56,725 bases of DNA from Zygnema circumcarinatum. Lineage: Eukaryota; Streptophyta; Zygnematophyceae; Zygnematales; Zygnemataceae. The DNA lies in assembly GCA_037447605.1 (NCBI GenBank), contig CM074808.1, forward strand, positions 1,171,536-1,228,260, in the 5' to 3' direction. Positions 1 to 11,735 of this stretch are shown here, in pieces. The notes under the pieces are model-generated. The model did not search any database and was not told where the DNA came from. It was given only the letters and a program-made list of their open reading frames with translations. Position 1 is the first letter of the stretch. Each line of letters starts with the position of its first letter. A program made the position numbers and the translations under genes.

Positions 1-169
1 CTTCCGCTGCGCGTACCTCTGAATCCCCCGGATCCTGGCTCTATGCTGCAGGCAGACCCACAGAACCAACCCAACCCTTCATTAGTTTCAGCACGGACGC
101 GCGTGTGGCCGTACAGCACCTGCAGCTAGCTCAGCAGTCTTTGTTTAACCCCACTTATCTTGTGCTACA
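1..169 (+). mobile_element. 3' end of an LTR (same family as 9859-10787)
   Basis: These bases match, in inverted orientation, the outer part of the two LTRs of the retrotransposon at 9859-15023, including the block beginning CCCCACTTATCTTG. The fragment ends in GCTACA, the inverse of the TGTAGC with which the LTRs of this family begin. It is therefore the terminal part of a plus-oriented LTR whose start lies left of the window. Whether it is a solo LTR or one end of a full element cannot be seen. Confidence 0.85.
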
Positions 170-186
170 ACGGGCTTAAGCAAAAC

Positions 187-457
187 TCACCGAATCTTCC
201 CGCACGTGCCGCCGTAAGAGGCGCTCGCTCCTCTCCCCTGCTTCTTGGTTTCGATACGGACGATACGATTCGATAATGTGCGATGCGGTGCGATACGGAT
301 CGATATAGTACGGTACGATACGTACGAACATACATGAACTCTAACAGAATACCGCCCGCCTATTGGTAACACGAACCTTCTATTTGCAAAATCAAGATTT
401 TCGCCCCATATTTGCCAAAACCATGGCGAAAATATGTGGACCCCCTACTGTACTGTG
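187..457 (-). repeat. Dispersed repeat R, left copy
   Basis: Its reverse complement matches 55960-56334 through landmarks such as AGTAGGGGGTCC, GGTTCGTGTTACCAATAG and GCCGCCGTAAGAGGCGCTCGC. A shorter third copy is at 41256-41340. The inner part is rich in GTATCGTACC-like short units. No protein is encoded. The superfamily cannot be assigned, because no clean end or target duplication is visible. Confidence 0.7.
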
Positions 458-1272
458 GTCGGGTTTGTCCCTCGTCATTACCGTACCTAATGTTCTGTCC
501 CCCACCCTTTTTTATTGTTTTTTTAAGTAGTGTCCTTGCAACTACGTCTTGTTTACTATGGTACATTTCGTTTTTGTTGCTGGTGTTGCCTCGCAGCCAT
601 GGCTGCCTGCTGCCGGGCACATTGCAAGAAGGCCGCCTTAGTTCGGAAGTCTCCGATTGCGTATGGGCAGCATGCTTACATGCTTACAGGCGGCCGTTGG
701 GGCATACGCAAACACACATGCCCTGCCCCCCCAGAACTCACATCCAGCACAACCATTTCAATGGACAGCAGGGCCCATATCAACTTCCTGAAACTATTCG
801 AGGATGTCAATTTTCGATTTGTCCTCGCTTGAGATTGCACGCAAACGGACTCCTAATGCAGGCAAAAGTTTGTGGCACTGTCTGGACTCATGGCGTGCCT
901 GAACGCCATTGCATAGTTTCGTCAATCACGCAGCAGCAAAGCCTCCAGTGCTTTCATTCTGTATGCTCGGGAGGGAGCGAAGCTGACAGACGAAGCCATT
1001 TACAAATGCCGTGATGCCAATACATGGTTCAGTCCCACATGCTGATGCCTTGGCGAAGTGAAGCTCAACAGTTTGCAGATGCGGAAGCCAATGCTTGCCC
1101 ATCAAGCCGTTTATTGCAGCGAGCTGCTTCTGTAAGCTTTCTTTTCTAGAGGTGCCTGTCCGAGTGAGGACAAGAGCTGCACCTAGCTCGTAGATAGTCC
1201 TAACTATGCTGCTCCCTTATACACTGACAAAATGAGACTGATGAGCTCTCTTATACAGGTCTAGATTTTTCA
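458..1272. other. Intergenic, no gene recognised
   Basis: Reading frames exist on the plus strand (for example 412-1014), but they have no recognisable domain, membrane pattern or supporting splice structure. The right part is probably the 3' untranslated and flanking region of the minus-strand gene ending at 1273. Nothing else was seen. Confidence 0.5.
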
Positions 1273-3860
1273 TCAGGCTGGTGCAGCTTCAGCTTCTTTC
1301 GGCCTCCAGGAAGAGAAGAGCCACGGGAGGCAGGACATGTTGATAGCGGCATTGCCCAGCCAAACAGCGCCGAGTACTTGGACCACAACCCACACCCAGT
1401 GCAAGCAGCATGCTGCCAAGTACACCGGGGTCGACTCGGGTGTTGTAGAGAGAGGCTGCAAGGATTTGAAGGCACTTGAGACGATACCAGCAGCGCGGTT
1501 GAGCTGGTGCAAACGATATCCCTGCGAGAGCAAAGCAAACATCATCATCATCAGAATTGTTCCTACATTCGTTTCGGTTTAAAATTACATAATCCTTGCA
1601 TGATTTTGCAACGACAGCAAAAAGTGCGAAAGGAAAGATGACGTACGTCAAAAATGAGGGCGATTAGCGGAGCCATTGGAGACTGATAAGTGACAGAAAG
1701 TCTCTCTAAGCCGGCCTGGACGAAGAACATAGCGACAGGTGGCAGCAGCACGGCAGCAGCAAGGGTTCCAACATAGAACTGTGTGCTGAGAAGGGTTGCA
1801 AAAATAGGAAGGCAGACACCAAGAAACCAAAGGCTGGCTCTCCATTCTTTGTAACCAATAGGTAGTGCAGCATGTCGCCATGGTCTTTCCCAAGGAACAC
1901 CAGCCATGTCAGTGTTGGTGTGAAGCCCTCTGGTGTGACTCCAGAATAGAAAGAAGCACGCACTTACTACGAATGATATGTCCGTTCCTATTATAGCCAG
2001 GAGGTCTGCAAGAAGCGAGGGTTCACAAGTGTGTGAATCAGTTCTCTTCATGGTACTGTTACGAATCCATAGATACATAGATCCATAGATCCGATCACTG
2101 CCAGAACCTTCTCTCTCCAGTGCTTCAACATAACGAAATATACACGACTGCCATCGCAAACACCGTCTTCTGGACATCATGCAATTAAATGCTACATGGC
2201 AACAAAGTCTAAGCCCTGACGCAAGTGGGAATTGAAATGAGTAGGTTGGTGGAAAGACACCAGTCAGACAATGGAATTTCAGGAGTTGTCTTTTTCGCTC
2301 TGCAGACAACAGATAAACTCACTCTACTCAATCTATCTTAGAACAAATCTCCAAACTTCAGTCAACCTTTCAGCCTATATCGAAGCAACTGGAATGCAAT
2401 AGAAAACCTTAATTGGATTGCCCAATGACCGCACACTCAGTTAAATTCACCACTCGAATGTGTAACTGAAAACGTTTTTACCGCACAAGTTGAGGGCCAT
2501 TCAGTAAGCATGTCCAAAGAATGTACAGTTCTAAACGAAGACCTTAGATGGCTCTATCCTGCGCCTGATCCAAGAAAATAACCTTGGAAGAGTTTGGGGC
2601 CGGTCTGACTGAGATAAAAATTACTCTGGTCAGTATAATAAAGACCGCTGCTCGTGTTCATGGACATAAAATTCATAGAATTCATAGAATTTTACTTTTG
2701 ACCAAGTAACTTCTCCCTAACCACAAAATAAACTCTGCTATCTCCCTCAGGTGCTTTTTTCAAAACATCCTCGTTCAAAACAAAGTGAGCGCATGATGAG
2801 ATGGGAAATAGGAAGGAAATGATGGACACATATATTCAGTTTGATGTATACGTTTATATTGAATGTTGAAGAATGTACAGTACTTGTGCGTGTTTGAATT
2901 CTTTCAGAAGTGCAAGTTGGTCAGGGAGAGTTGGAGGTTTTAGAGCTGAATTATCAGGTTTCCTTTTTTTGGAAGGCGTAGGGAGCTTCTGTGGCATTTA
3001 CCTGACTCGCTGGAGTTCCCAAAAATGGCTTCGAACAGTGGGCGCAAAATAGCAGGAGGGAATATTGTGGCAATGACAAGAGCGAGCGGCCCTAGAAGCC
3101 ACATTAGCTCTTTCCTAAGTCCATTTTCTGCCTTGGAGCTTGTGCTCGGCCCTGCTGAAGAATCTTCCTGTCTGACTGCACGAAAAGCGGCAGAACCAGA
3201 TCCTCCAGCAAAGCTGACTACACCTGGTCCCGGGCCCGCGACTCCTGGCTCAGGTTTTGAGAGCTGAAGCCCTGCAGGAGGTGGCTCTGACAGGTCACCG
3301 CTTGCGACTGCCTGATGAGAATTACCATTCCTGGCTTCACGAATGAATTGCAACATCCCTAAACCGCGCTGAAAGCTCACTAAACCTGGTCCGATGCTTG
3401 CAAGTCCCAGGGGAGAGCCTGCATTATGACGACCATCTGGCGTACCATGAGCAGAATTGGTTCGAGAATCTAAAGCAGCTACTCTAGCCTCCGTTTGTGG
3501 AAGTACGTCAGCTTCTGCCGTCATATCACTTGCCGCCGAAGAAGCAAGCTCAGCCGTAAAGGGAGAAAACTGTCTACATTTACTGCCTGAAAAGCCATCA
3601 GGAGAAGCAGCAAAACTACAACGTCGCGCATCAAATGAAAAGGAGCTGCTTCGCTGAAGCTGTGCCTGGAATCCAACCCATCTTCCAGTTGAAGTCCGTG
3701 AAAGTGCCTTCTGCCCATCCTTGGACTTGCGCTTCAAAAAACAAGCACCCTTCGCAGAATTGCGCCCTGAAGAAGACGAGCTGGAAGGGCTGGCCGCGAT
3801 AGGCGAGCAGCTTGCAGATGCAGCGGCCAGCGAGCGTGTCGACCCTGCAGCTGCAGCCAT
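1273..3860 (-). CDS. Plant multipass membrane protein, predicted plastid-targeted, function unknown
   Basis: Three exons join in frame: 3860-3002, 2005-1647 and 1521-1273, giving 488 aa. Splice sites are canonical (donors GTAAAT and GTACGT, acceptors TTGCAG and TCGCAG), and phases agree (1, then 0). Residues 1 to about 240 are Ala/Ser-rich, start MAAAAGSTRS and look like a transit peptide followed by a disordered region. From about residue 250 come several hydrophobic segments: WLLGPLALVIATIFPPAIL, a segment around IIGTDISFVVSACFFLFW, one around LGVCLPIFATLLSTQFYVG, and a last one around WVWVVVQVLGAVWLG. The conserved-looking block YRLHQLNRAAGIV begins exon 3. It reminds me of a plant-conserved plastid membrane family sometimes annotated as ribonuclease BN-like (the At1g48460 type), but that is memory, not a search. 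The ATG at 3860 is the first in the open frame. The next gene, in the same orientation, ends 1.27 kb upstream. Confidence 0.8.
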
Positions 3861-5131
3861 AGCTGCCGCCAGGAGGGGTAGAGTGAGAGGGGAACTATGT
3901 CTCCCAAGTCCGTCTCCTCCTAAGTTCCCATCACAGGCGAGCGTCTCTTCTGTCGGCTGCCTCGTTCCTACGAACGCTCGTGCCGCCGGGCAGCGCTATT
4001 TGAAACGAGTACTCCGCAAGGGACGATTGACCCATTTCTGAGCAGCAACGAGATCGGTTCCGACTTGCTTTTTAGAGGGGTAGGGCTTTTCCGTCAGCAA
4101 GATCGCCAGGGCTGTGTGATGTTCTCTTTTGCCCTCCCCTGAGCCTGAGGGAGTTCTCTTGCACTCGACTGCCATGGAGGTGGAGGCAGAGTGGCAGATC
4201 AATTTGCACAGATGCTCAGGGGTTTCAAACTACGGGCCTACAAATTTAACTGTAAAGGTGGGCTGATTCTCCTGTGCAGGTTGGGCCTGTTGAGTGTGTT
4301 ATAACCATATTATGATCTTGATGTTAAGTCATTTACACAGTTTTCATCATCATTCACCCCGCAGCCTGAGCAGCACACAACGAGAAACCTGATTTATTCA
4401 GATATAGGCAGCTTCCACAACAAATCGTTTAGAAGAACGTTGCGGCCATGATGGCGACGGTCGCTCACTGCAGGCATAGGGTTACTGCACTCTTGTGAAC
4501 TCGAGATCTATTTTTGCACAGGTAGTTAGACAAGGTGATGCAGACCCTGCCAGTCTCATCATATTGGGCTCAGTGAGTACAGAAAATCTTGTGCTGCACG
4601 CCGTTTATTGATAGCCGCAGTTAGCTGACTGTACAGAAGATCCAGGCTTTCGGTTGTGTACAGCATGACTACATGGAAGTACAACTTCTCCAATCTACAT
4701 TCATCAGCAGCGGCCAAGCCATCACTGCCAAGCATCTAGCACATACCCCGTCCTGCAGCCATCCTGTAAAATCCTGCTGATTGTGGGGCTACGCTGCCAC
4801 CTTAGCTGTCCATCTGGACGCGGATGGCATTTATTCAGTATCAGTCAAATGCAAGCCCTTCTTCTTCAAAACCCGGGGAGTGTTGCTTGCTGAGCGCTAA
4901 TACTGTGCTCCTCCAGCAAGAATCTTGTGGAGTATGTTTCTCCCACGATACACGGATGGACTTCTTGGTTATCTCACCAACAACCCAATCATAAGTTAGG
5001 CGTTCGGAAGTGCCAGAGACTGGTTTTCCTCAGTTTCTGTCCTTCCTCGTTTTTCTTCGGTGGCTGGCTGGCTCAGAATTTGTGACATGGAAACGGTCCG
5101 GTGATCAGACTCCAGATTGTAGTCAGACACA
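3861..5131. other. Intergenic between two minus-strand genes
   Basis: This holds the putative promoter and 5' leader of the 488-aa membrane protein gene and the 3' flank of the Mpv17-family gene. No coding frame with recognisable content, no RNA gene and no repeat shared with the rest of the window was seen. Confidence 0.5.
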
Positions 5132-7766
5132 TCACTTGCCAATGTTGCTTGAGAGGTAGAAGTTCCAAAACACTCCACAAGTAGACATAAATGCAACTCG
5201 GGCATTGAGAGGTACGGCCCTGTGAACGATGATGATGGACGATGTTAGTGACGGAACTGACACATTCATAGCAGCAAGTTCGTCAAACACACCAGTACAT
5301 TCCAGAAAGTAAATCAGAGCGCCAGTGAGGCAGACAAGGTTAACTGATCTAGTCCGAATATGCAACTGCAAGACTTCTCTTCGAGTTTCTTGTTTTTTCC
5401 CAAAAACATAAATTTGAGCGATCAAGAATTTTTTAGGATGGCTCCACTGTAGGAGGGGAGTTGAATCACTTACCAAAAGTTCAGACAGGTAGCTGGCATC
5501 CAGAATTTCCACGCTGCATAGACAGAAAGGTGAGGCATCAGTTGCGGCAAGAGATTCCGAGAAGGAGATTACCACAATTGCGAGACAAGTCATGCAGGAA
5601 AACTCTGACAACATTTAAAACTACAGGTAACGAGGCACTGGACTTCGCTTACCATTAACAATGGAAGGACCCATATCTCTCCTGTACTTGTCAGGTAACT
5701 CTCGCAGTTTTCCCATCCAGAAATAATTCCAACCGAAGACGACAACGAGAATTGCAGGACCGAGAATCAGCTGGTTCGCTAATACCTGCCAGTGTCACAA
5801 GGGCGGAGTCAGATGCCAGTGCACAACCAAATCGGATAGATCCTCGGAATGGCTGCTTTACCCAAGCAGCAAAAACCACATGCTTCTGATCTAATTTGGC
5901 TCCGATCATGACCTAATCTGACTTACTGAAATCCATCACCCCTACCGGCAAAGGTGGAGCATACCTTCAGACTGATACTCTGCAGGGACTTGCCCACCAC
6001 AATCCTGTCCAAAGACTCGTACCACAGCTGCGTTCCAGGCGCATATAGAAGGAACCCATAGCTGCCCATTCGTAAGGCCCTCCAGAAATCATGGCTCCCT
6101 AAATTCACCTTGGCTAATTCCTGAGAAGGGAAGACAATACATCATGTCAGATATCGCAAGTCTCCCGCTGGCTTTTACACTTAGCATAATACTGATCTGT
6201 TTGGGAACAATCCACAGTGGGCGGCACTGAGTAGTAGTATCACTGATGCCAGTTTTCAACACCAGGGGAGCTTATACTTCAAGTGCAGCAATGCAATAGG
6301 CATCAGATTGCCCGATGCAATATGCATCGGGCTCATGGCACTTGATGCCACCTTGTAACTCAGGCATCTCGAACTACAGCAAGGTATTAGAAAGCAGAGT
6401 CTTCCAAAAAGGCTTTTGCTTTCATACAAGAGGAAGTTGGTTCTTACTTGTTGTTGAAACGATTCATCCATTCCTTCAAGCTCTTGCTTAAGTGCCTTGC
6501 GCCGCTTATACCTCTCCATAACTTGCGCAATGGTATCACCTGCAAGGGTGGGCAGTCACAATTGTTTGACCTCTGCTAGTAGAATGGAAACCAATGAGAC
6601 AAATATCATGACAATACGGATACTTCATTGGAAAGGTACTGCCCACAAACAAAACTTTGGAACTTCAGAATAGCTCCAGATCCACTGCGAACTGTCCGAC
6701 ATATTTGTTCTAAGATGACAGAGCTAATGTAAGTGATAGAGTTACAACTTCGGATAGTCGAGGAGTCGTGGAGGTGATGTATCTTACCTGCCAGAGAAAG
6801 TGATCCCGCAGTGCAGGCGACCTTCAGAGGGAATTTCTGCGACCAGGAAGGAGTAAATTTGGGTGAGACGACGTACACTAGTTGGATAGAATCTATAGAT
6901 CCAGATGACACTAGCGAAATTTAGTGCATGAAGTTCCTTCCGATAACAGGGCGGCTCTCTATATGAGCAGATTGCGCAAGGACGTCATGCTTGCTTCAGA
7001 GGGGCTTGCCGTTCAGAACGTGGATCGGATAATGAGTATCTGAATACAAATCAACAGTACGCCTTCCGCAGGAACAAACTTGCGGTTTCAACGATATTTT
7101 GACGGATTTGAATCCGCTCTACGACTATTATGAGGAGATGAAAACTGACCTGCAAGAGCTCCAATGCGCTAGATTTTAACGATGCTCCTTTCCGAGGACG
7201 AGGCGCTCTCAGGCTTGCTGTCTCGCTGCAAAGCGGCACGTCATGTGAGAACTTGTTCAATCAAGCAGTAGCATTTCCATGTCTTTCTCCTGTCACCTCA
7301 GGTAGCCTTAACACCTTAAGTAGCGAAACCTGCAATTACGGCCTATAGACGACGAGCTTCTGATCTAGGACAATACAAAACTTTGAAACTCATGAAAGAG
7401 GACGTGCGCCAGTCTGACAATCACAAGGCCTGAGCGAAGTTGCAATTCGATAGTTCAGCTGCAATGATGCTTCAAACAAAGTGCCGTTCACGACGATTGC
7501 CATTCCCATCACCAATGCCTCTATTTGGCTCTGGCAGTGAGCATCTATAAAAGCAAACACCCCGATCTGTACGAATCCATCAGCTTACTATCCGTCAGTT
7601 GCTCCTCGCCAAATCCGCCTGTCTCTATACCTGGGCTAGCTTCCAACGTCAAAATAATCCAAAGACTAACCTTGATGCAGAAACAGCAGCTGCCTGATGA
7701 CCACCCAGAGGCGCTCGCAGCTGCAGGGAGATCGCCTTCGATCCTCCCATCCTCAGCGGATTCCAT
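5132..7766 (-). CDS. Mpv17/PMP22 family membrane protein
   Basis: Small four-helix integral membrane proteins of this family sit in peroxisomes, mitochondria or plastids and are thought to form or regulate channels. Exons that join cleanly: 7225-7150, 6836-6788, 6539-6448, 6120-5965, 5785-5653, 5513-5474 and 5219-5132. The product shows the family hallmarks in order: KFPLKVACTAGSLSLAGD, then DFWRALRMGSYGFLLYAPG with WYESLD, then NQLILGP, then the WKFWMPATCLNFWAVP block, and finally ARVAFMSTCGVFWNFYLSSN near the C terminus. The 5' end is uncertain. An ATG at 7766 opens a frame (MESAEDGRIEGD), but its obvious donor at 7671 leaves phase 0, while the next exon (7225) needs phase 2. An earlier donor after TCTGG near 7705 would fit and give a protein of about 230-250 aa. 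Targeting cannot be decided. Confidence 0.85.
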
Positions 7767-8428
7767 GGACCACCTGCAGGCGGCTGAAATTGTACCATTT
7801 TCTCTTCCTCGCCCTCCCTTTCCTCGCCTCACAGCCCTCTACCTTCCTTCCTTCGTCCTTCCTCCCTCTCTCTATCGTTCTCTCTCTTTCTCCCGCTCTC
7901 TCTCCCACTCGCTCTCCCCGCCCTCCTGCAGCAGCGACAGCAGCTTGCAATGCCCACAGGAAGCGCGCGCCCTCGACCAGAGCGGGGCGGGGCGCGCTGG
8001 CCGGCTGGCTGGCTGCTACGTGGCGCGCTGCGGCCCCAAGTCGCGGGACGGCGGCCAATGGGAGCGCTCCCCCGCTCGGCGGCGGCCCCAGGAGCGGTCC
8101 TGCGCGCTCCGAGCGCCGCGCACTGCGACTGGCTCGCGGCGCCGCCCGGGGCCGCGCTCAGCCGTCCGATCGACAGATCGATCGGGCGGTCCCTCCCAGT
8201 GGTAGGGGACGGAGGGCGGGCGGGCGGGCGGGCGGGAGTCGACAAGGATCTTGGACGGCGGGCGGGCGGGGGCTGGTTTCGTACCATCGTACGGCCGGCC
8301 GTACGCGGGGTCTGGGGACTGCGTCGGTGTCCGCCCGCAATGATGCGAGATCTGACTCCTACGGAAAGGATTTTGTCGTACGTCTCCGTACGGCCGGCGA
8401 TCCAAGATCTGAGGCGTCATATGCAGGG
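7767..8428. other. GC-rich upstream region of the Mpv17-family gene
   Basis: A pyrimidine tract (about 7845-7915, CTCTCT and CCTTCC runs) is followed by a very GC-rich stretch with GGGCGGGC runs and palindromes such as CGTACGGCCGGCCGTACG. Long open frames on both strands here are a result of the base composition. Bases 8317-8370 recur inverted at about 44300-44355, so part of this is dispersed repeat. Confidence 0.5.
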
Positions 8429-9858
8429 CTCTTCAAATAGGGGAGATCCCCTAAATATCGTAAATAGCTTATTTATGTAAGATTTTGAGATTAGTTTACG
8501 TGATTTCAACTTAAATACCACACAAGCCCCAAAAAAGCATTTTTTTGGTTAAAAACAAAAAGGAAATGAATTGCATTTGCAACCACGATAGCAATGATGT
8601 ATATGAACTTTACTTGTTGGTATAACAACACGGCTTTAGAAACTGGTGCAACCTCTTCAACTCTTATAGATTGGTAAATTTTACCAATCAATTAGAACAA
8701 CTGTGCATTTGGCAATCACAACATATAGTTGCTTATTCAAAAACCCAATTGCTCGGAAACTTTGTAGATCCAATCCTAAGCTCTCTATTTCCTTTTCCAT
8801 CCATCATTAATTACTCCAAGTATCACTTTAGAATCCATCATAGTATTGAAATTTCCTCACAAAAACTCTATTCCAAATCATAACCTTTGAAATTCTAGGT
8901 GTAGTCACAAAAAAAAAACTGAAATAGGAACTAAAATTAGAAATGAAATGAAAAATGGTCTCACTCCCTAAGGAGTTTTAGGCTGAACAAGACAACTATA
9001 GAAGTGATGCAAACTACTCAAAGAGACCCTCGAAGAGCGGTCAAACTATCAAACTGTTTGTAGTGAAGAATTCCTTCCAATGAAAAGTCTGTCAACCTCT
9101 TTCGAAACTCGTCTTTCTCCCATCCAATTACTGAAAAATCAGACTCGACGGTAGCAGTGTTGGGAAATAATGGACGTCCGTACGTGCACGGTTTCGTCCG
9201 TACAGCCCATATTTACGTGTTTTTACAAAACCAAGTTAGGGGACAGTCCCCTATCTTAAGCCGAAATCCCCTATTTGCAAATAGGGGAGATCCCCTAAAT
9301 ATCGTAAATAGCTTATTTATGTAAGATTTTGAGATTAGTTTACGTGATTTCAACTTAAATACCACACAAGCCCCAAAAAAACATTTTTTGGGTTAAAAAC
9401 AAAAAGAAACTGAATTGCATTTGCAACCACGATAGCAATAATGTATATGAACTTTACTTGTTGGTATAACAATACGGCTTTAGAAACTGGTGCAACCTCT
9501 TCGACTCTTATAGATTGGTAAATTTTACCAATCAATTAGAACAACTGTGCATTTGGCAATCACAACATATAGTTGCTTATTCAAAAACCCAATTGCTCGA
9601 AAACTTTGTAGATCCAATCCTAAGCTCTCTATTTCCCTTTCCATCCATCATTAATTACTCCAAGTATCACTTTAGAATCCATCATAGTCTTAAAATTTCC
9701 TCACAAAAACTCTATTCCAAATCATAACCTCTGAAATTCTAGGTGTAGTCACAAAAGAAAAACTGAAATAGGAACTAAACTTAGAAATGAAATGAAAAAT
9801 GGCCCAAGGCAAGCGCCCAGGAGGCAAGCGCCTGCTAGAGGCAAATGGCAAGCAGGAG

Positions 9859-10787
9859 TGTAGCACAAGATAAGTGGGGTTAAGAGAAGACTGCTGAGCT
9901 AGTTGCAGATGCTGTACGGCCACACGCGCGTCCGTGCTGAAACTAATGAAGGGTTGGGTTGGTTCTGTGGGTCTGCCTGCAGCATAGAGCCAGATCCGGG
10001 GATTCAGAGGTAATGCTGCTAGCCGAAGACGTAGGGATCCTGAAGATGTTCCCACCAGCGGCTGGACTCGATGCGCGAAGAGCCCTTCCTTGGGGACTCT
10101 CTTCCCCTGTCCTCTCCTCGGCTAGTCTCTTAGCCAAGCTTCTAGTTATCATCGGTCATTGGGATGAGTGTAAGGCAGGATAGAATAGGATAGTGGCTTG
10201 GCATAGTGACAGCAAAGGGAAAACAGTGCTCAACTTAGATAAAGGTGACACTTTGGGAACTCACCCCAGCCAGCGGTTGGCTGGGGAATGTCATTACAAT
10301 GAAATTGTCTTCTCACTGAATTCTTTGTCTAGCTGGGCTGAATGGGACGTCTAAATGCTATCAGCAAGAAGACTCTTCTCTCTCTCTCTCTCTATCTATG
10401 GCATGGAACTCTCTCTCTCTCTCTCTCTCTCTTACTTAGCATCTGTTGCTGTAACTGAAGAGGAAGGAAAAAGAAGAAAGAAGAAGAAGAAGACAAAGCA
10501 CACAGCAAATACAAATACTAAGCCCAGCACTAAAAGACAAAGAAGCATCACTGACATCCCATCTACTTAATTCTGACAATAGATCTTGAGTCCTAGCAGT
10601 GACAGCCTCTGATTGGCTAACTGCCCACTGAGAGGCCTGACTGACTACGTGGAGCCTTCGGATAGGTCAACGAAGGATTATCGGCGGCATCTTGCGGCGC
10701 TTCCGAGTGCGCCTTGCTGGATGGTGTGCCGTTCCGTGGGCCGTTCCGTGGACGCGGATCCGTCGAACGCAGCTCCGTTACGCTACA
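9859..10787 (-). repeat. 3' LTR of the gag-integrase element
   Basis: On the plus strand it runs from TGTAGCACAAGATAAG to GTTACGCTACA, so in element orientation it begins TGTAGC and ends GCTACA. It contains (CT)n tracts at about 10376-10433, a purine-rich AAGAAGAAG block and a perfect inverted repeat CCCCAGCC/GGCTGGGG at 10264-10286. It is nearly identical to 14107-15023, which suggests a fairly recent insertion. Confidence 0.85.
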
Positions 10788-10922
10788 TCTGTAGCACATG
10801 CCGGGGGGGGGGAAAACAAGCGCACGCCCCTGCGGGCGCAAGGAAGAAGAGACAAAGGGCAGGAGAGGGGACCTGGATGACGTGGACAGTGGACCGCGCG
10901 GGAGGAGTCGGCGGCCGGCTGG

Positions 10923-10932
10923 NNNNNNNNNN
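10923..10932. other. Assembly gap of 10 N
   Basis: Ten consecutive N bases lie inside the internal region of the LTR element, downstream of the integrase core in element orientation. The true size of the missing sequence is unknown, because 10 N is often a placeholder. Confidence 0.99.
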
Positions 10933-11735
10933 GGAGAGAAGCCCGTGGAGGAGTGGACGGAGGTGTTATACGTGAAGACCAGGGAGGGGATGACCTCGCG
11001 CCAGTCCGCCTCCAGCTCCGCGCAGCCGCGGACGCACGCATCCTTGACCGTCTGAATGGTACGTTCTGCCAGCCCATTCTGCCAGGGGGAGTAGGGGCTG
11101 GAGGTGTGGTGAATGATGCGGAAGTCCTGCATGAGCTTGGCGAATGCCCCCTTGTATTCGGTGCCGTTGTCAGAGTGGACAGAGTAGGGTATAGAGTGGC
11201 GGTGAATGATGGCCGTCAAGAGACGAGCAGAGTGGATGGAATGCTTAGATTCTGTCGTGTGAACTTCTACCCACTTGGTGTATCTGTCCACGGCTAGGAA
11301 GACCCGAATGTAGCCAGAGGGGGTGCCGAGTTGGGGAATAGAAAAGGTGTCGATGTTCCAGTCTTCGGCGACGCCGCGTATTGGGATCTCACCCATCTCA
11401 AGGGGTTGGCGGTCGGGGGGAGCAGAGCGCTTGCCGCGTTGGCAGCGGGTGCAGGTTTCAATGTAGCGGCTCACCGCGCCATGGAGGCCGGGCCAATAGT
11501 AGCGTTCCTGTAGCAGAGCCACCATCTTCTTCTGGCCGAGGTGGAATCCGCCGGGCTGAGAATCGTGGGCGACATCCAGAATCTCCATGCGTTCATTGGG
11601 GAAAGGAACCGGAAGGCCAGAGGGGAGGTACAGTATCTGTCCGTCATCATCAACAGAGAAGTTCCGAGAGCGGCGGAGCAGCCGAGCCCTCTCGGTGTCC
11701 GTGATAAAGGGGGGCAGCGTGCGTCTCTTCGGTCG
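10933..11735 (-). pseudogene. Retrotransposon integrase, interrupted by assembly gap
   Basis: The minus-strand frame contains an H2C2 zinc-binding module (HLGQKKMVALLQERYYWPGL, then CTRCQRGK) and an rve catalytic core. The core acidic residues are visible as D in WNIDTFSI, D in HSDNGTEYKG and E in GLAERTIQTVK, matching a DDE triad. The frame runs into the 10-N gap at 10923-10932 soon after YNTSVHSSTGFS, so the C-terminal part is unseen. No upstream start belongs to it. It would be made by frameshift from Gag or is a relic. The lack of RT and RNase H before it is the main oddity. Confidence 0.8.

Noticed and set aside
412-1014. 200-codon plus-strand ORF
   Set aside because: No domain, no splice support, overlaps repeat R and intergenic DNA.
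1563-2309. Alternative frame with an intron at GTAAGTGC inside exon 2 of the first gene
   Set aside because: No in-phase acceptor follows, while the uninterrupted frame joins both neighbouring exons perfectly and encodes a membrane helix.
7829-8480. Several Arg/Pro/Ala-rich ORFs in GC-rich DNA
   Set aside because: Open frames on both strands with no domain; explained by base composition.
8506-9727. Two near-identical 61-aa and 70-aa ORF pairs
   Set aside because: They are the same ORFs repeated in the two units of the TIR dimer; AT-rich, no recognisable product.
8434-9799. Possible TRIM or solo-LTR pair for the 520-bp direct repeats
   Set aside because: The ends lack TG...CA, no primer binding site is visible, and the outer ends are inverted repeats, which fits a TIR dimer better.
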